Shown here one piece after another: positions 54,091-63,325 of a stretch of 64,000 nucleotides of DNA; the first letter of the stretch is position 1; each line of letters starts with the position of its first letter. The notes below the pieces were generated by a model. It was not told the DNA's origin and searched no databases. It saw only the letters and a list, made by a program, of their open reading frames with translations. The stretch lies in the NCBI GenBank assembly GCA_963922875.1, contig CAWUJH010000005.1:248001-312000 (forward strand), read 5' to 3'. Made by a program: the position numbers and the translations under genes. Origin of the DNA: Ketobacter sp963922875 (GTDB lineage Bacteria; Pseudomonadota; Gammaproteobacteria; Pseudomonadales; Ketobacteraceae).

Positions 54091-54096
54091 TATACT
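54091..54096 (+). promoter_or_regulatory. Candidate -10 box of typA
   Basis: TATACT lies 43 bases before the typA start, right after the upstream terminator. The best -35 region (near 54067) is weak. Confidence 0.35.
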
Positions 54097-54138
54097 CGCG
54101 CGCCTTAAATTTGAGAAAAGGGCTGAGGCTGTAAGCTT

Positions 54139-55944
54139 GTGATTGAGAAAATTCGTAATATCGCCATCATCGCGCACGTTGACCACGGTAAAACAACCCT
54201 GGTTGATAAACTGTTGCAACAATCAGGAACTCTTGGTCGTAAAGATGAGGGTGAGCGGGTGATGGACTCCAATGATTTGGAGAAAGAACGCGGCATCACA
54301 ATTCTGGCCAAGAATACTGCCATTCGTTGGCATGACTATCGAATCAATATTGTGGACACTCCTGGACACGCCGACTTTGGTGGCGAAGTAGAGCGGGTAA
54401 TGTCTATGGTTGATTCCGTACTGCTGCTGGTTGATGCAGTGGATGGCCCCATGCCCCAGACTCGATTTGTTACCCAAAAGGCCTTTGCACAGGGTTTGAA
54501 CCCGATTGTGGTCATTAATAAAGTCGATCGACCCGGTGCGCGTCCAAACTGGGTCGTGGATCAGGTTTTCGATCTGTTCGATCGTCTCGGTGCCACCGAT
54601 GAGCAACTGGACTTCCCCATCATCTATGCGTCTGCTCTTAACGGAGTTGCAGGGATGGAGCCTGATCAATTAGCGGATGATATGACGCCGCTGTTCCAAG
54701 CGGTAGTCGACAAAGTATCACCACCGGAAGTGGATCTTGATGGTCCTTTTCAGATGCAAATCAGCTCCTTGGATTACTCCAGCTTTTTGGGCGTTATCGG
54801 TATAGGTCGTATCAAAAGGGGTAAAATCAAGCCCGGTTCTCCCGTTAAAGTGGTTGATCGGGAAGGTGGGGTTCGTAATGGCAAGATATTGAAAATCATG
54901 GGTCATTCCGGGCTAGATCGGGTTGAGGTGGAAGAAGCCGGGGCAGGAGATATTGTCTGTATTACGGGAATCAGCGAACTGTTTATTTCCGATACCGTGT
55001 GTGCTCCGGAAAAACCGGAAGGTTTGACGCCGTTAACCGTGGATGAACCTACCGTGAGTATGATGTTCCAGGTGAATACTTCTCCCTTTGCCGGTAAAGA
55101 AGGCAAGTTTGTGACCTCACGGAATATTCGCGAGCGATTGGAAAAAGAATTGATCCATAACGTGGCATTGCGGGTGGAAGACACCGACAGCCCTGATCGA
55201 TTCCGGGTTTCCGGGCGCGGCGAATTACATTTGTCCGTATTGATCGAAAATATGCGCCGTGAAGGCTTTGAGTTAGCCGTGGCCTGCCCAGAAGTGATTA
55301 TTAAAGTCGTAGATGGCGAGAAACAGGAACCCTACGAGCAGTTGATGATTGATGTGGAAGAGAAGCATCAGGGTGCCATTATGGAAAAGCTGGGTTTACG
55401 TAAAGCCGAGCTCACGGATATGGTCCCGGATGGTAAAGGGCGTGTTCGAATGGACTTTTTGGCGCCTTCTCGTGGCTTGATCGGTTTCCGTTCCGAATTC
55501 CTGACTTTAACTTCAGGCACTGGGATTATGAACTCCACCTTTTCTCACTACGGTGATATGAAAGAAGGTGAGGTAACCAAGCGTCAAAACGGTGTCTTGA
55601 TTTCCATGATTACCGGTAAGACTCTGGGTTATTCCCTCTTTAACTTGCAAGAACGTGGACGCTTGATGATTGACCCGGCGGTAGAAGTGTATGAAGGCCA
55701 AGTCATTGGTATTCATTCACGAGGCAATGACTTGGTGGTTAATCCAACCAAGGCTAAGCAATTAACCAATATTCGAGCCGCTGGTACAGATGAGAACATC
55801 GTTCTTACGCCGCCTATACGCTACACATTGGAACAGGCCCTTGATTTTATTGATGATGATGAACTGGTTGAGGTTACACCCTTATCAATAAGAATTCGGA
55901 AGAAGTTTCTGAAAGAACATGAGCGTAAGCGTTCGGGTAAGTAG
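54139..55944 (+). CDS. typA: Ribosome-associated GTPase TypA/BipA
   Basis: 601 residues from a GTG start. G1 is AHVDHGKTT, then the switch I region ERGITILAKN, G3 VDTPGHADF and G4 NKVDRPGA. Elongation-factor domains II, III and V and the BipA-specific C-terminal domain follow (IRTRKKFL-type end reading IRIRKKFLKEHERKR). It helps 50S assembly and growth at low temperature or under stress. A bidirectional hairpin follows. Confidence 0.98.
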   Translation: MIEKIRNIAIIAHVDHGKTTLVDKLLQQSGTLGRKDEGERVMDSNDLEKERGITILAKNTAIRWHDYRINIVDTPGHADFGGEVERVMSMVDSVLLLVDAVDGPMPQTRFVTQKAFAQGLNPIVVINKVDRPGARPNWVVDQVFDLFDRLGATDEQLDFPIIYASALNGVAGMEPDQLADDMTPLFQAVVDKVSPPEVDLDGPFQMQISSLDYSSFLGVIGIGRIKRGKIKPGSPVKVVDREGGVRNGKILKIMGHSGLDRVEVEEAGAGDIVCITGISELFISDTVCAPEKPEGLTPLTVDEPTVSMMFQVNTSPFAGKEGKFVTSRNIRERLEKELIHNVALRVEDTDSPDRFRVSGRGELHLSVLIENMRREGFELAVACPEVIIKVVDGEKQEPYEQLMIDVEEKHQGAIMEKLGLRKAELTDMVPDGKGRVRMDFLAPSRGLIGFRSEFLTLTSGTGIMNSTFSHYGDMKEGEVTKRQNGVLISMITGKTLGYSLFNLQERGRLMIDPAVEVYEGQVIGIHSRGNDLVVNPTKAKQLTNIRAAGTDENIVLTPPIRYTLEQALDFIDDDELVEVTPLSIRIRKKFLKEHERKRSGK

Positions 55945-55972
55945 CCTATTCCTGATCAAGCATAAGCAAAAC

Positions 55973-56004
55973 AAAAAAAGGCCGCTTTTCGCGGCCTTTT
56001 TTTT
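55973..56004. terminator. Bidirectional terminator between typA and the aminotransferase
   Basis: GGCCGC and GCGGCC form the stem, with A-runs before and T-runs after on either strand. It serves both convergent genes: 29 bases after the typA stop and 13 after the aminotransferase stop. Confidence 0.9.
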
Positions 56005-56016
56005 GTTTTAGTGAAT

Positions 56017-57165
56017 CTATTTTGACGTTGTCGTGGCGGCTGTTATGGCTTTTAGTGAATCTTCCAGCTGTTTCACCGTGCGGTCAATATTCTGTAATTT
56101 ATCCAAGCCGAACAGACCAATACGGAAAGTTTTGAATTCCGGCGGCTCATTACATTGCAAAGGTACTCCGGCAGCCACCTGAAGACCCTGAGCGATGAAA
56201 GGCTTGCCTGTTTGCAGTTCCGAATTTGGGGCATAAAACACCGTCACTCCGGGGGCCTCGTAACCTTCAGCAGCGACGCTCTGAAAGCCGTTGTCGGCGA
56301 ATAAAGCCCGTACTTTGCGGCCCAGCGTCAGCTGGCACTCCTTTAGGTTATCCAGCCCTAATGTAACGGTCTCCAGCATGGTGTCGCGAAATCGTTTCAG
56401 GCTGTCTGTGGGTAAAGTTGCGTGATAAGCGTGGCCACCATTTTCATAAGCTTGCATGATTTGCCACCATTTCTTGAGGTCACAAGCAAAGCTGTTACTT
56501 TGTGTTTGTTCCATACGCTCCAATGCTCTCTTATTGAGCATCACCAGACCCGCGCAAGGTGACGAACTCCAGCCTTTCTGGGGGGCAGAGATTAAAACAT
56601 CCACCGAACAGGCGGCCATATCCACCCATACAGCTCCAGAGGCAACACAGTCCAATACGAACAAGCCTCCTACTTCGTGCACGGCTTGGCCAATTTGTCG
56701 GATATAGTCGTCCGAGAGCATGATTCCTGACGCCGTTTCAACATGAGGAGCGCATACCAATTGCGGTTTTTCCTGTTTTATTTTTGTCACTACGGCGTCA
56801 ATATCGGGCGGAGTGTAGGGAGCCATCGGGGTGTTTTCTTCCGTACTGGCTTGAAGTACCGAGCAGCTGCTCGGGAGATCGCCCATTTCGAATATCTGAC
56901 TCCAGCGGAAACTGAACCAACCGTTACGAATTACCAGACAGGGTTGTTTTTGCGCAAATTGTCGGGCAACGGCTTCCATCGCGAAGGTCCCGCCGCCAGG
57001 AACCACAACGACGGCGTCGCTGTTGTATACCTGTTGTAATGTGGACGATATATCCCGCATAACCTGCTGGAATTGCTGCGACATATGGTTAAGCGAGCGA
57101 TCAGTAAAGACCACTGAAAACTCCAGTAGTCCCTCTGGATCAATATGGGGGAGTAAACCTGGCAC
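56017..57165 (-). CDS. Class V pyridoxal-phosphate aminotransferase
   Basis: 382 residues. The N-terminal PGGGTFAMEAV forms the PLP phosphate cup. The Asp/Lys pair is FVLDCVASG and SAPQKGWSSSP, where the Lys binds PLP. It resembles serine-glyoxylate, alanine-glyoxylate and aminoethylphosphonate transaminases. I cannot decide the substrate; no phosphonate or photorespiratory gene lies near. It is convergent to typA. Confidence 0.85.
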   Translation of the reverse strand: MPGLLPHIDPEGLLEFSVVFTDRSLNHMSQQFQQVMRDISSTLQQVYNSDAVVVVPGGGTFAMEAVARQFAQKQPCLVIRNGWFSFRWSQIFEMGDLPSSCSVLQASTEENTPMAPYTPPDIDAVVTKIKQEKPQLVCAPHVETASGIMLSDDYIRQIGQAVHEVGGLFVLDCVASGAVWVDMAACSVDVLISAPQKGWSSSPCAGLVMLNKRALERMEQTQSNSFACDLKKWWQIMQAYENGGHAYHATLPTDSLKRFRDTMLETVTLGLDNLKECQLTLGRKVRALFADNGFQSVAAEGYEAPGVTVFYAPNSELQTGKPFIAQGLQVAAGVPLQCNEPPEFKTFRIGLFGLDKLQNIDRTVKQLEDSLKAITAATTTSK

Positions 57166-57448
57166 CCGAACCTCCGATAATAAATGATAAAACTATAAAC
57201 AATTGTTGTATTGCCTCTATAGTTAAGTATGCCACTGAAAATGCAAGGCGTGGAAGCTTTCTGAACCATGCATGATTTGTGAAGCTGTAAATAATGCGGG
57301 CTATTTGTGTATAGGAAATCCAGGTAATTATGAAAATCTGCAGGTAATTTAATACTAGAGAGTCTAGTGTTTAAAACATGGTGGGAGCGGAGTGTACCCA
57401 CGTCCAATATGAAACCATTAGCCGTAACAACGGTAAGGAAGGTGCCAA

Positions 57449-57781
57449 GTGATAGTTGGATTGCTATTTATGTTTATTATTGTGCGAGTGGCTTATAGCT
57501 TGTCTTACGATCGGTGCCTCAAGTACCAGTTTGATTTTTACTACCCCGCATGGGTCACTAGCGGGCGCGCAACCGGCTTGCTGTTCCTTTCCAATAGAAC
57601 GTTTCGTTCAAAAATTTGTTCTTTTATGTTTCGCCGAGTTCAATTGGAGCACGAACACTTTTTATTCGATAGCAAATCTGATTACTTATTCAGTCGATTC
57701 AAACGCTGGGAAAGGTTTCTGATTTTTTATCTGGTGGCACTCTGTCCGGCGCTGGCCTTCGGTAAAATGCTGATGGAATAA
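57449..57781 (+). CDS. Small predicted membrane protein
   Basis: 110 residues from GTG 57449, which has a strong AAGGAAGG site 6 bases upstream. Two hydrophobic segments are visible: at the N terminus (IVGLLFMFIIVRVAYSL) and at the C terminus (FLIFYLVALCPALAFG), with a basic Cys-containing middle. I do not recognise a family. Its last 55 bases overlap the convergent deacetylase gene, which lowers confidence a little, but the ribosome site is good. Confidence 0.6.
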   Translation: MIVGLLFMFIIVRVAYSLSYDRCLKYQFDFYYPAWVTSGRATGLLFLSNRTFRSKICSFMFRRVQLEHEHFLFDSKSDYLFSRFKRWERFLIFYLVALCPALAFGKMLME

Positions 57782-58467
57782 TCTTCGAACTGAGAGATGG
57801 CATTTAGGTATCTGAAAATGGATTCACGGAGCAACCCATGTAAATCCTTAGGGTGTAGGGCGATTCGCAAAGGGCTGCTATCAGCATAAGCCTTTTTTAA
57901 ATTCCAATGATTGAATACTTTTAGAAAGCAGGCTCGTGGGAAAGTGTCAGCCTCAAACCCGCAAAGAGGGAGCCTGGTATAGGTGTTGTGTTTCAAATCA
58001 GTGAGTCCCCATAGTGATTCAAGGAACCTAAAAGGTGACTGGATCTGAGGTAGAGCCAAGGTCCCTATGGCCCAGGCGGGAGGAACATAGAGTTCAGGCG
58101 CTGCATATCCCTGGCATCCAAACCATTTAAAACAGGCTTCCATTCTTTGCTCGATCTCGCTGGCGGAGCGGGAGAGATGTTCGGCGGCGTCTCTGGATAT
58201 GAGCAAACTGTGCAATTGGTGATGTAGGTTTTTGGGGTGGGGAGCTTGATGGTTCCAGCCATGGCCAGCGAGTGAATATCCTTGATCAACCAAATAATCC
58301 AACCACCGCAGGTCGGATGTTCTCCAGTCTTTACCGGGTACTATCAACAGGGTGATTCTGTCGCAGGTTAACCTGGGAACTCGGGCCTGAATTTCTTGCA
58401 ATAATTCGCTGATCACTTCTCGCGTGTCTGGCATCACGTCGTGAATGCTCACCAGCCCCTGCAGCAT
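57727..58467 (-). CDS. Polysaccharide deacetylase-like protein (DUF2334 type)
   Basis: 246 residues, no signal peptide. The NodB-like metal motif is read as SIHDVMPDT with the paired Asp and LAGHGWNHQAP with the His pair; the late part has IALHPKDLHG. This matches the DUF2334 group of predicted deacetylases. Its ATG overlaps the stop of the glycosyltransferase gene by a base, so translation is coupled. A glycan made by the partner is the likely substrate, but this is inference. Confidence 0.83.
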   Translation of the reverse strand: MLQGLVSIHDVMPDTREVISELLQEIQARVPRLTCDRITLLIVPGKDWRTSDLRWLDYLVDQGYSLAGHGWNHQAPHPKNLHHQLHSLLISRDAAEHLSRSASEIEQRMEACFKWFGCQGYAAPELYVPPAWAIGTLALPQIQSPFRFLESLWGLTDLKHNTYTRLPLCGFEADTFPRACFLKVFNHWNLKKAYADSSPLRIALHPKDLHGLLRESIFRYLNAISQFEDYSISILPKASAGQSATR

Positions 58468-59630
58468 TATTGCAGCGCCAGCCGCTTTAATACGGCAAAA
58501 GTGGCAGAACGAGTTGGCTTTGGTAAAGATCGCTGTTGGCTGGCACTGCTCGTTAAGATATCAAGCCATTGGTTGATGGCACTTTCATTCAATGCGCGAG
58601 CGGCCTGTTCTCCCAGAGTTAAAATTTGTTGCTGTTTTTGTTCAGGCAAAGATTCGATACGCTTGAGCGCCGACACCAAGGATTCGTTTGCTTTGATCAC
58701 GAATAACCCTTTTGCGAGGCTCGGCCATTGAGTGATGCCGCAATTGGCGGATACCATGACCATTCGCTGTCTGACCATGGCTTCAATAGCCACCGTTCCA
58801 AAGGCTTCGACGGTGGATGGCAGCATGAGCAAATCGTGCTGATCGATTAGCTTCAATACTTTTGTCCGTTCGCACCAGCCCATGAAATCGATATTTTTAT
58901 ATCTTCTTTGGTACTGTTCAACCAAGCCTCTTAAGGGGCCATCACCAGCAATGGTAAATTGAATGTCAGGACGTTGTTGAGCTAAACAGAGAAAACTTTC
59001 CAGATTTTTTTCAGGCGCGAGGCGTCCGACAAATATGATTTTTTTGGGTGGTGTTTTGGGCGTTTTGGATAAAGGTGTATTCACAAACTCTGGAGCCAAT
59101 GTTGTGCCCACTAAATGAGTGTTACGAACTCCTTGGCGGCGTAATTCATTTTGCAGTGTCTGGCTGATGGTGAGAGTGCAAGTACTGCCCTGGTGCAATA
59201 AATGGTTAACCCAGCGCAGAAGTCGCTGGGCAAGGGGGGCGAGAGGGCCTTGCCAATAAAGATCCACCAATTTTGAGTAATCGGTTTGCTGGGTAATGCA
59301 GATAGGAATGCCCAGTTTTGAGGCAATCCAAAAGCCGGCCAAGGCAAAAAGACCAGGTCCTGGAATCACGATAACATGAGGGCGCAAGGTGATGGCCAGT
59401 TTGGTAAGTTTGCGCATCCTGGGGAAATAGACGCGTTGAGTCGCATCACCAGGCATAATTAGGCTGCGTCCCTGGCATGGGTGGGGTGAAGTGAAGCTGG
59501 GTGCAACCAATTCTACGTGAGCTACATGCTGTCGTAGATGGTCTGCAAGATCCTGAAAATAGGTTCCTACACCATTGCGCCCTTGAATGGCATCCACAAC
59601 AAACATGATTCGTAACTCTGACGGTTTCAT
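58467..59630 (-). CDS. Glycosyltransferase, GT4 family
   Basis: 387 residues of the GT-B fold. The N-terminal half begins LRIMFVVDAIQGRNGVGTYF. The donor-site half has IFVGRLAPEKNLE and the EX7E-type STVEAFGTVAIEAMV, typical of GT4. It is close to glycosyltransferases paired with DUF2334 deacetylases, which add a sugar to a lipid or glycan at the cytoplasmic face. The acceptor is unknown. Confidence 0.88.
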   Translation of the reverse strand: MKPSELRIMFVVDAIQGRNGVGTYFQDLADHLRQHVAHVELVAPSFTSPHPCQGRSLIMPGDATQRVYFPRMRKLTKLAITLRPHVIVIPGPGLFALAGFWIASKLGIPICITQQTDYSKLVDLYWQGPLAPLAQRLLRWVNHLLHQGSTCTLTISQTLQNELRRQGVRNTHLVGTTLAPEFVNTPLSKTPKTPPKKIIFVGRLAPEKNLESFLCLAQQRPDIQFTIAGDGPLRGLVEQYQRRYKNIDFMGWCERTKVLKLIDQHDLLMLPSTVEAFGTVAIEAMVRQRMVMVSANCGITQWPSLAKGLFVIKANESLVSALKRIESLPEQKQQQILTLGEQAARALNESAINQWLDILTSSASQQRSLPKPTRSATFAVLKRLALQ

Positions 59631-59678
59631 GAGGCTATTTTGCTTATGTCGTGTTGAACTAATGTGACAGCCGTTTTT

Positions 59679-60836
59679 TTAGCATGCAGGTTCATAATTA
59701 AGCTCTCGATAGACGAAATCAAAGGTTTGGTTTAGTTGATGTTTGTGGATGCCCAAGCGTTCACCGTTGTAGTGATGTTTGCTGCGAAATTGGCGGGATT
59801 TTTCTTGTTCTCGGTGCAGTGTGGTTTGGTGGGCAGCTGTCAGTGTATAGCCAAATCTGTGATAAAGCGTCGTCACTGTTTGTTTCGGGTTTGCCACTAA
59901 ATCTTCCATGCGAATCAGCTGGTAATGATCGGATGTGAGAATCTGCTGGGCAGCCAACACCTGTTGGTAGTAGAAAACCAACATGTTAATGAGTTTTTGT
60001 TGCCACCAATTGTGGTTCACATGGCCGCTAAAAACCTTGGTGCCAACCATGATGGCGCTCACTTGCGAAGGAACCGCCTCAGCGGGTGTTCTAATGCAGG
60101 CAATGAAACAGGCATCGGGAAAGGCCTGCTGCAAAGTATATAAAAGAGGCGTGAAACTGGGGTTTTTTGATAGAAAGATTTTTTCAGTGCCATGAAAATA
60201 TAAATGGCGCTGGATTATGCCGTGATAAAACTGCATCAAAGACGCCTTTTCAGTAGCGCTGGCGTCGCGATCAAAAGTGCTCAGCTTCCAAAGGGGGGAG
60301 TCACCGAAAGGGAGTACCAGTAAAAAACATCCCAAAATAGGTGCTAAGGCAAAATAGTCTTCTTCTGGCTCCTTTAGTTGTGTTTTGTGTACGTCATTGA
60401 GCGACGAAAGGCAGAGGCTTTGCAGCCAGTTCAGAAGTCGCGTTACAGGAGCGCCGATTCGCTGATCGAGGCGCCCCCAGAATGTCCAAAAATAGCGTTG
60501 GGTTATTGATGGGGCAAACAGCAGCTCCCACAATCGCATCGTGGTGAACTGTGTCTCATCGGTGGCGAGCAGACGATGCAAAAAAGTAGTGCCACTACGT
60601 GGTATACCCAATACAAACAAAGGATTGTGTATTTTGGTGTGGCGAAAAGAAGGGAACAGCAGGTTGTCTAGAAGTAATCCCAGTTGGTTGATGCTACAGA
60701 CTGTTAGAAATAGAGGCCAAAATACCAGCATCACAACAATGCGTTGAAGCGAAAAACCTGGATAAGCGCCATTTTTCTGCGGACTAAAACTGGATTTGAG
60801 CAGTCCCGGTAGGTTTATTAATAAGGTCCAATTCAT
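59679..60836 (-). CDS. Sulfotransferase-family protein
   Basis: About 385 residues from ATG 60836; a TTG at 60869 also opens the frame, and neither has a good ribosome site. The PAPS-binding loop is LGIPRSGTTFLHRLL and the 3'-phosphate motif region contains IRTPAEAVPSQVSAI. A hydrophobic stretch at about 35-55 may anchor it. Next to the glycosyltransferase and deacetylase, it may sulfate a glycan or lipid. The gap to the glycosyltransferase gene is 48 bases. Confidence 0.83.
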   Translation of the reverse strand: MNWTLLINLPGLLKSSFSPQKNGAYPGFSLQRIVVMLVFWPLFLTVCSINQLGLLLDNLLFPSFRHTKIHNPLFVLGIPRSGTTFLHRLLATDETQFTTMRLWELLFAPSITQRYFWTFWGRLDQRIGAPVTRLLNWLQSLCLSSLNDVHKTQLKEPEEDYFALAPILGCFLLVLPFGDSPLWKLSTFDRDASATEKASLMQFYHGIIQRHLYFHGTEKIFLSKNPSFTPLLYTLQQAFPDACFIACIRTPAEAVPSQVSAIMVGTKVFSGHVNHNWWQQKLINMLVFYYQQVLAAQQILTSDHYQLIRMEDLVANPKQTVTTLYHRFGYTLTAAHQTTLHREQEKSRQFRSKHHYNGERLGIHKHQLNQTFDFVYRELNYEPAC

Positions 60837-61037
60837 CAACAGGCTTGAACACAAAGGGTTTGATGGCAACCTTAAGGCAGCAATGCTGCAGATTTGTGAA
60901 CCTGGGGTATTTCCTTACGTAAAATAAATTTGTCTCAAATTGCCCTACATGGCGGCCCCTGGCACTGCTAACGTGGCGTTTTTACGGTCCAGTGACTTAA
61001 CAGCAAAAACAAAACAAGAAGAAAAAAGGGAAGAAAT

Positions 61038-62015
61038 ATGAGACATAAGATCAGACAGTTACCACTGTTAGCCTTGCTGTTGCTGCTGCTCGTTGCTTGC
61101 CGCCAGCAAGATCAGGTGCCGGAAATGGAGGACAAATTCCTGTCGTTACCCTCTGGCGACACCATGCATTATCTGGAGGCAGGGAATCCTCTCGGTAAGC
61201 CCATCCTCTTTGTGCATGGTTTTCCCACCTCGGCCTACCTTTACCGAAACATGATGATGAGAATCTGTGGCGATGATCAAGGTCCCTATCGCTGCATTGC
61301 TATGTCTCATATCGGGTTTGGCCATTCGTCCTGTCCTGACGATGGCTCGCTAATAAGCCCATTATACGAAGTGGCCAGGCTCGAGGAATTCATCGACTTA
61401 ATGGCGCTCGAAGATGCTGCGCTGGTGGTACATGACTGGGGCGGCCCCATTGGAACCCTGGCTGGTCTTCGCCATGGAGAGAAGTTCAGTCACCTCGTGA
61501 TATTGAACACCGTACTGACCTTTCCGCAAAGTGGCTTGCTTGAAAAGGCCATGGGGCTAACGCAGGAGTTCTTTAATCGCCCCCGGCCTGTGATTGAGGC
61601 GCTTTACCCGGAAGTGATGGCGCAGACGATGCAATTGATGACTACGCGATTGTTATCCAAGGAAGTGCTCCACTTGTACAGTGATCCTTACCGCAAGGGT
61701 TTCGATCAGCAAGCGGCCTGCCGTATTCATGCCGGCATTAACCTGTTTGCCAAGGGGCACACGGATAAAATGCTGTTTGATGAGATCGCCGCCCTGGCGG
61801 CAAGTCAATGGCGGGACAAGCATGCTATTTTCCTTTGGAGCACCGACGATCTGTTGTTGGGTGCTAACTCTCCTGTCGGTCGAATTGCGCACAGAGAAAT
61901 GACGGAGTTGTTTCCCCAAGCCGATACGATTATTTTTTCAGATGCCAATCACTTTCTTCAGGAAGACAGGCCCGACGATCTAGCGGATGCCATTACTTAT
62001 TTTATGGAGAACTGA
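61038..62015 (+). CDS. Lipoprotein alpha/beta hydrolase, haloalkane dehalogenase-like
   Basis: 325 residues. A Leu-rich signal ends in LLLVAC, a good lipobox. The fold is alpha/beta hydrolase: oxyanion HGFPTSAY, nucleophile Asp in VHDWGGPIG, the acid in WSTDDLLLG, and the His in SDANHFLQED. Asp rather than Ser as nucleophile and the Trp after it are traits of haloalkane dehalogenases and epoxide hydrolases. An anchored form is unusual, as most are cytoplasmic or secreted free. A good GAAAAAAGGGAAGAA site precedes the ATG. Confidence 0.83.
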   Translation: MRHKIRQLPLLALLLLLLVACRQQDQVPEMEDKFLSLPSGDTMHYLEAGNPLGKPILFVHGFPTSAYLYRNMMMRICGDDQGPYRCIAMSHIGFGHSSCPDDGSLISPLYEVARLEEFIDLMALEDAALVVHDWGGPIGTLAGLRHGEKFSHLVILNTVLTFPQSGLLEKAMGLTQEFFNRPRPVIEALYPEVMAQTMQLMTTRLLSKEVLHLYSDPYRKGFDQQAACRIHAGINLFAKGHTDKMLFDEIAALAASQWRDKHAIFLWSTDDLLLGANSPVGRIAHREMTELFPQADTIIFSDANHFLQEDRPDDLADAITYFMEN

Positions 62016-62031
62016 TGTAACCAGGGTTCGG

Positions 62032-62050
62032 TAGGGCTGTTGAAGCCCTA
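62032..62050. terminator. Hairpin after the hydrolase gene
   Basis: TAGGGCT and AGCCCTA form a 7-bp stem with a 5-base loop, 17 bases after the stop. It touches the stop of the convergent unknown gene. No T-run, so it is weak. Confidence 0.45.
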
Positions 62051-62413
62051 ATCCTTAAACGATTCGATTAAGTCAGCCAAAACCGTGGCATTGACGGTGT
62101 TTAACAGGTTGCTCATGACGTCGGTGGAACTGGGAACCCAGGGTTTCATTCCCGTAAGGTACTCAGTACGTTCTCGCAGATATTGATCCACTGTGATTTT
62201 TACGGTGTCGCTATTCTCGTTTTCCAGTGCCGTGAATATTGGCTCTAGGTACTCTTGCATGATTCGGCCATACAATGCGCTTTCGCCGTGGTTGCGCATG
62301 GCTTCCACCAAACCGCCCTTGAGGTCCAGTTCTGACTGGAATTTGGACACGGATTTGCGTGCTTGGCGCCGTAAACTTTCAGCGGTTTCAATAATTTCCT
62401 TGTATTCCATCAC
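62048..62413 (-). CDS. Conserved hypothetical protein, helical
   Basis: 121 residues, no signal peptide or membrane segment. The sequence is largely helical (AESLRRQARKSVSKFQ, ESALYGRIMQEYLEP) with no cysteine and no recognised motif. The ATG is followed by another (MMEYKEI), so either may serve. It lies 61 bases downstream of rsmE in the same orientation and converges on the hydrolase gene. I do not recognise a family. Confidence 0.68.
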   Translation of the reverse strand: MMEYKEIIETAESLRRQARKSVSKFQSELDLKGGLVEAMRNHGESALYGRIMQEYLEPIFTALENENSDTVKITVDQYLRERTEYLTGMKPWVPSSTDVMSNLLNTVNATVLADLIESFKD

Positions 62414-62474
62414 CCTTTCTCCAGGATCTCATCTACCCATATCTAAGCATAGCTCAGTGACGCCAGCTTGTTGG

Positions 62475-63200
62475 TTAAAGATACAATTTCGAAATGAGGG
62501 CGGTAACGGCTGTTTCCACAGTTAAAATTCGGGGGCCCAAGGCAATGGTGTTAAAACCACAGGCGGCTAACTTTTCCAATTCATAAGGGATAAACCCGCC
62601 TTCCGGCCCCACGGCTAAAATGGATGGCTCGGAAATGGGGTTGGGGTGGGATGAGGCAGGCTCTACTGGGTGAGCGGTGAAACATCGCTTGTTGGCCGCC
62701 AGAGCAGGCAGTTCGTCCTCAACAAAGGGTTTAAAGCGTTGACGAAGATGTACCCTGGGTACGAGCGTGTCGCGAGCCTGCGCAAGTCCCAGATGTAATT
62801 GCTTGTTAATTTGATCAGGTTTCAAAAAGGGAGTTTGCCAATAACTTTTTTCTACTCGGAAGCTATTGATGAGGTAAATTTCTTTGACACCCAGGGTGGT
62901 GCAGCTATGCAGTAAACGGCGCAACACCTTGGGTCGCGGTAAGGCGAGTAATAAGGTAACCGGTAATGGTGGCGGTGGTGGCGTAGCGTGAAGCTGGATT
63001 TCTAGTAAAGTTGATTGATCAGAAAGCTGCAGTACCCGACCCGTTCCTTGCGGGCCGTTTAGTACACCCACCCGCAATTGATCACCGATGTTAGGCTTTA
63101 TCACGGTAGCTATATGGTGGGCACGCTCGCCTTTCAGTCGCAACTGGTGTCCACCCGCTGCGGGCGGCCATTCATCGGGGAATAAAAGAATCAAATTCAT
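62475..63200 (-). CDS. rsmE: 16S rRNA (uracil-1498-N3)-methyltransferase RsmE
   Basis: 241 residues from ATG 63200; upstream in-frame ATGs add a poorly conserved 16 residues. It is a SPOUT methyltransferase: the N-terminal PUA-like part contains RLKGERAHHIATVI, and the knot is ILAVGPEGGFIPYE with ALGPRILTVETA. It methylates U1498 of 16S rRNA. It diverges from the carboxyltransferase gene across 125 bases. Confidence 0.94.
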   Translation of the reverse strand: MNLILLFPDEWPPAAGGHQLRLKGERAHHIATVIKPNIGDQLRVGVLNGPQGTGRVLQLSDQSTLLEIQLHATPPPPPLPVTLLLALPRPKVLRRLLHSCTTLGVKEIYLINSFRVEKSYWQTPFLKPDQINKQLHLGLAQARDTLVPRVHLRQRFKPFVEDELPALAANKRCFTAHPVEPASSHPNPISEPSILAVGPEGGFIPYELEKLAACGFNTIALGPRILTVETAVTALISKLYL

Positions 63201-63325
63201 GGCGCACATTATGCTTGCGTTTGAGCAGCGTGTCTGTAGGCTTTGCAAAGCTTTTCTAGCGCTGAAAATCGCGTGACACTATGGGATAATACCGCAAACT
63301 TTAATTTCAGTAAGAGCAGGTCAGC

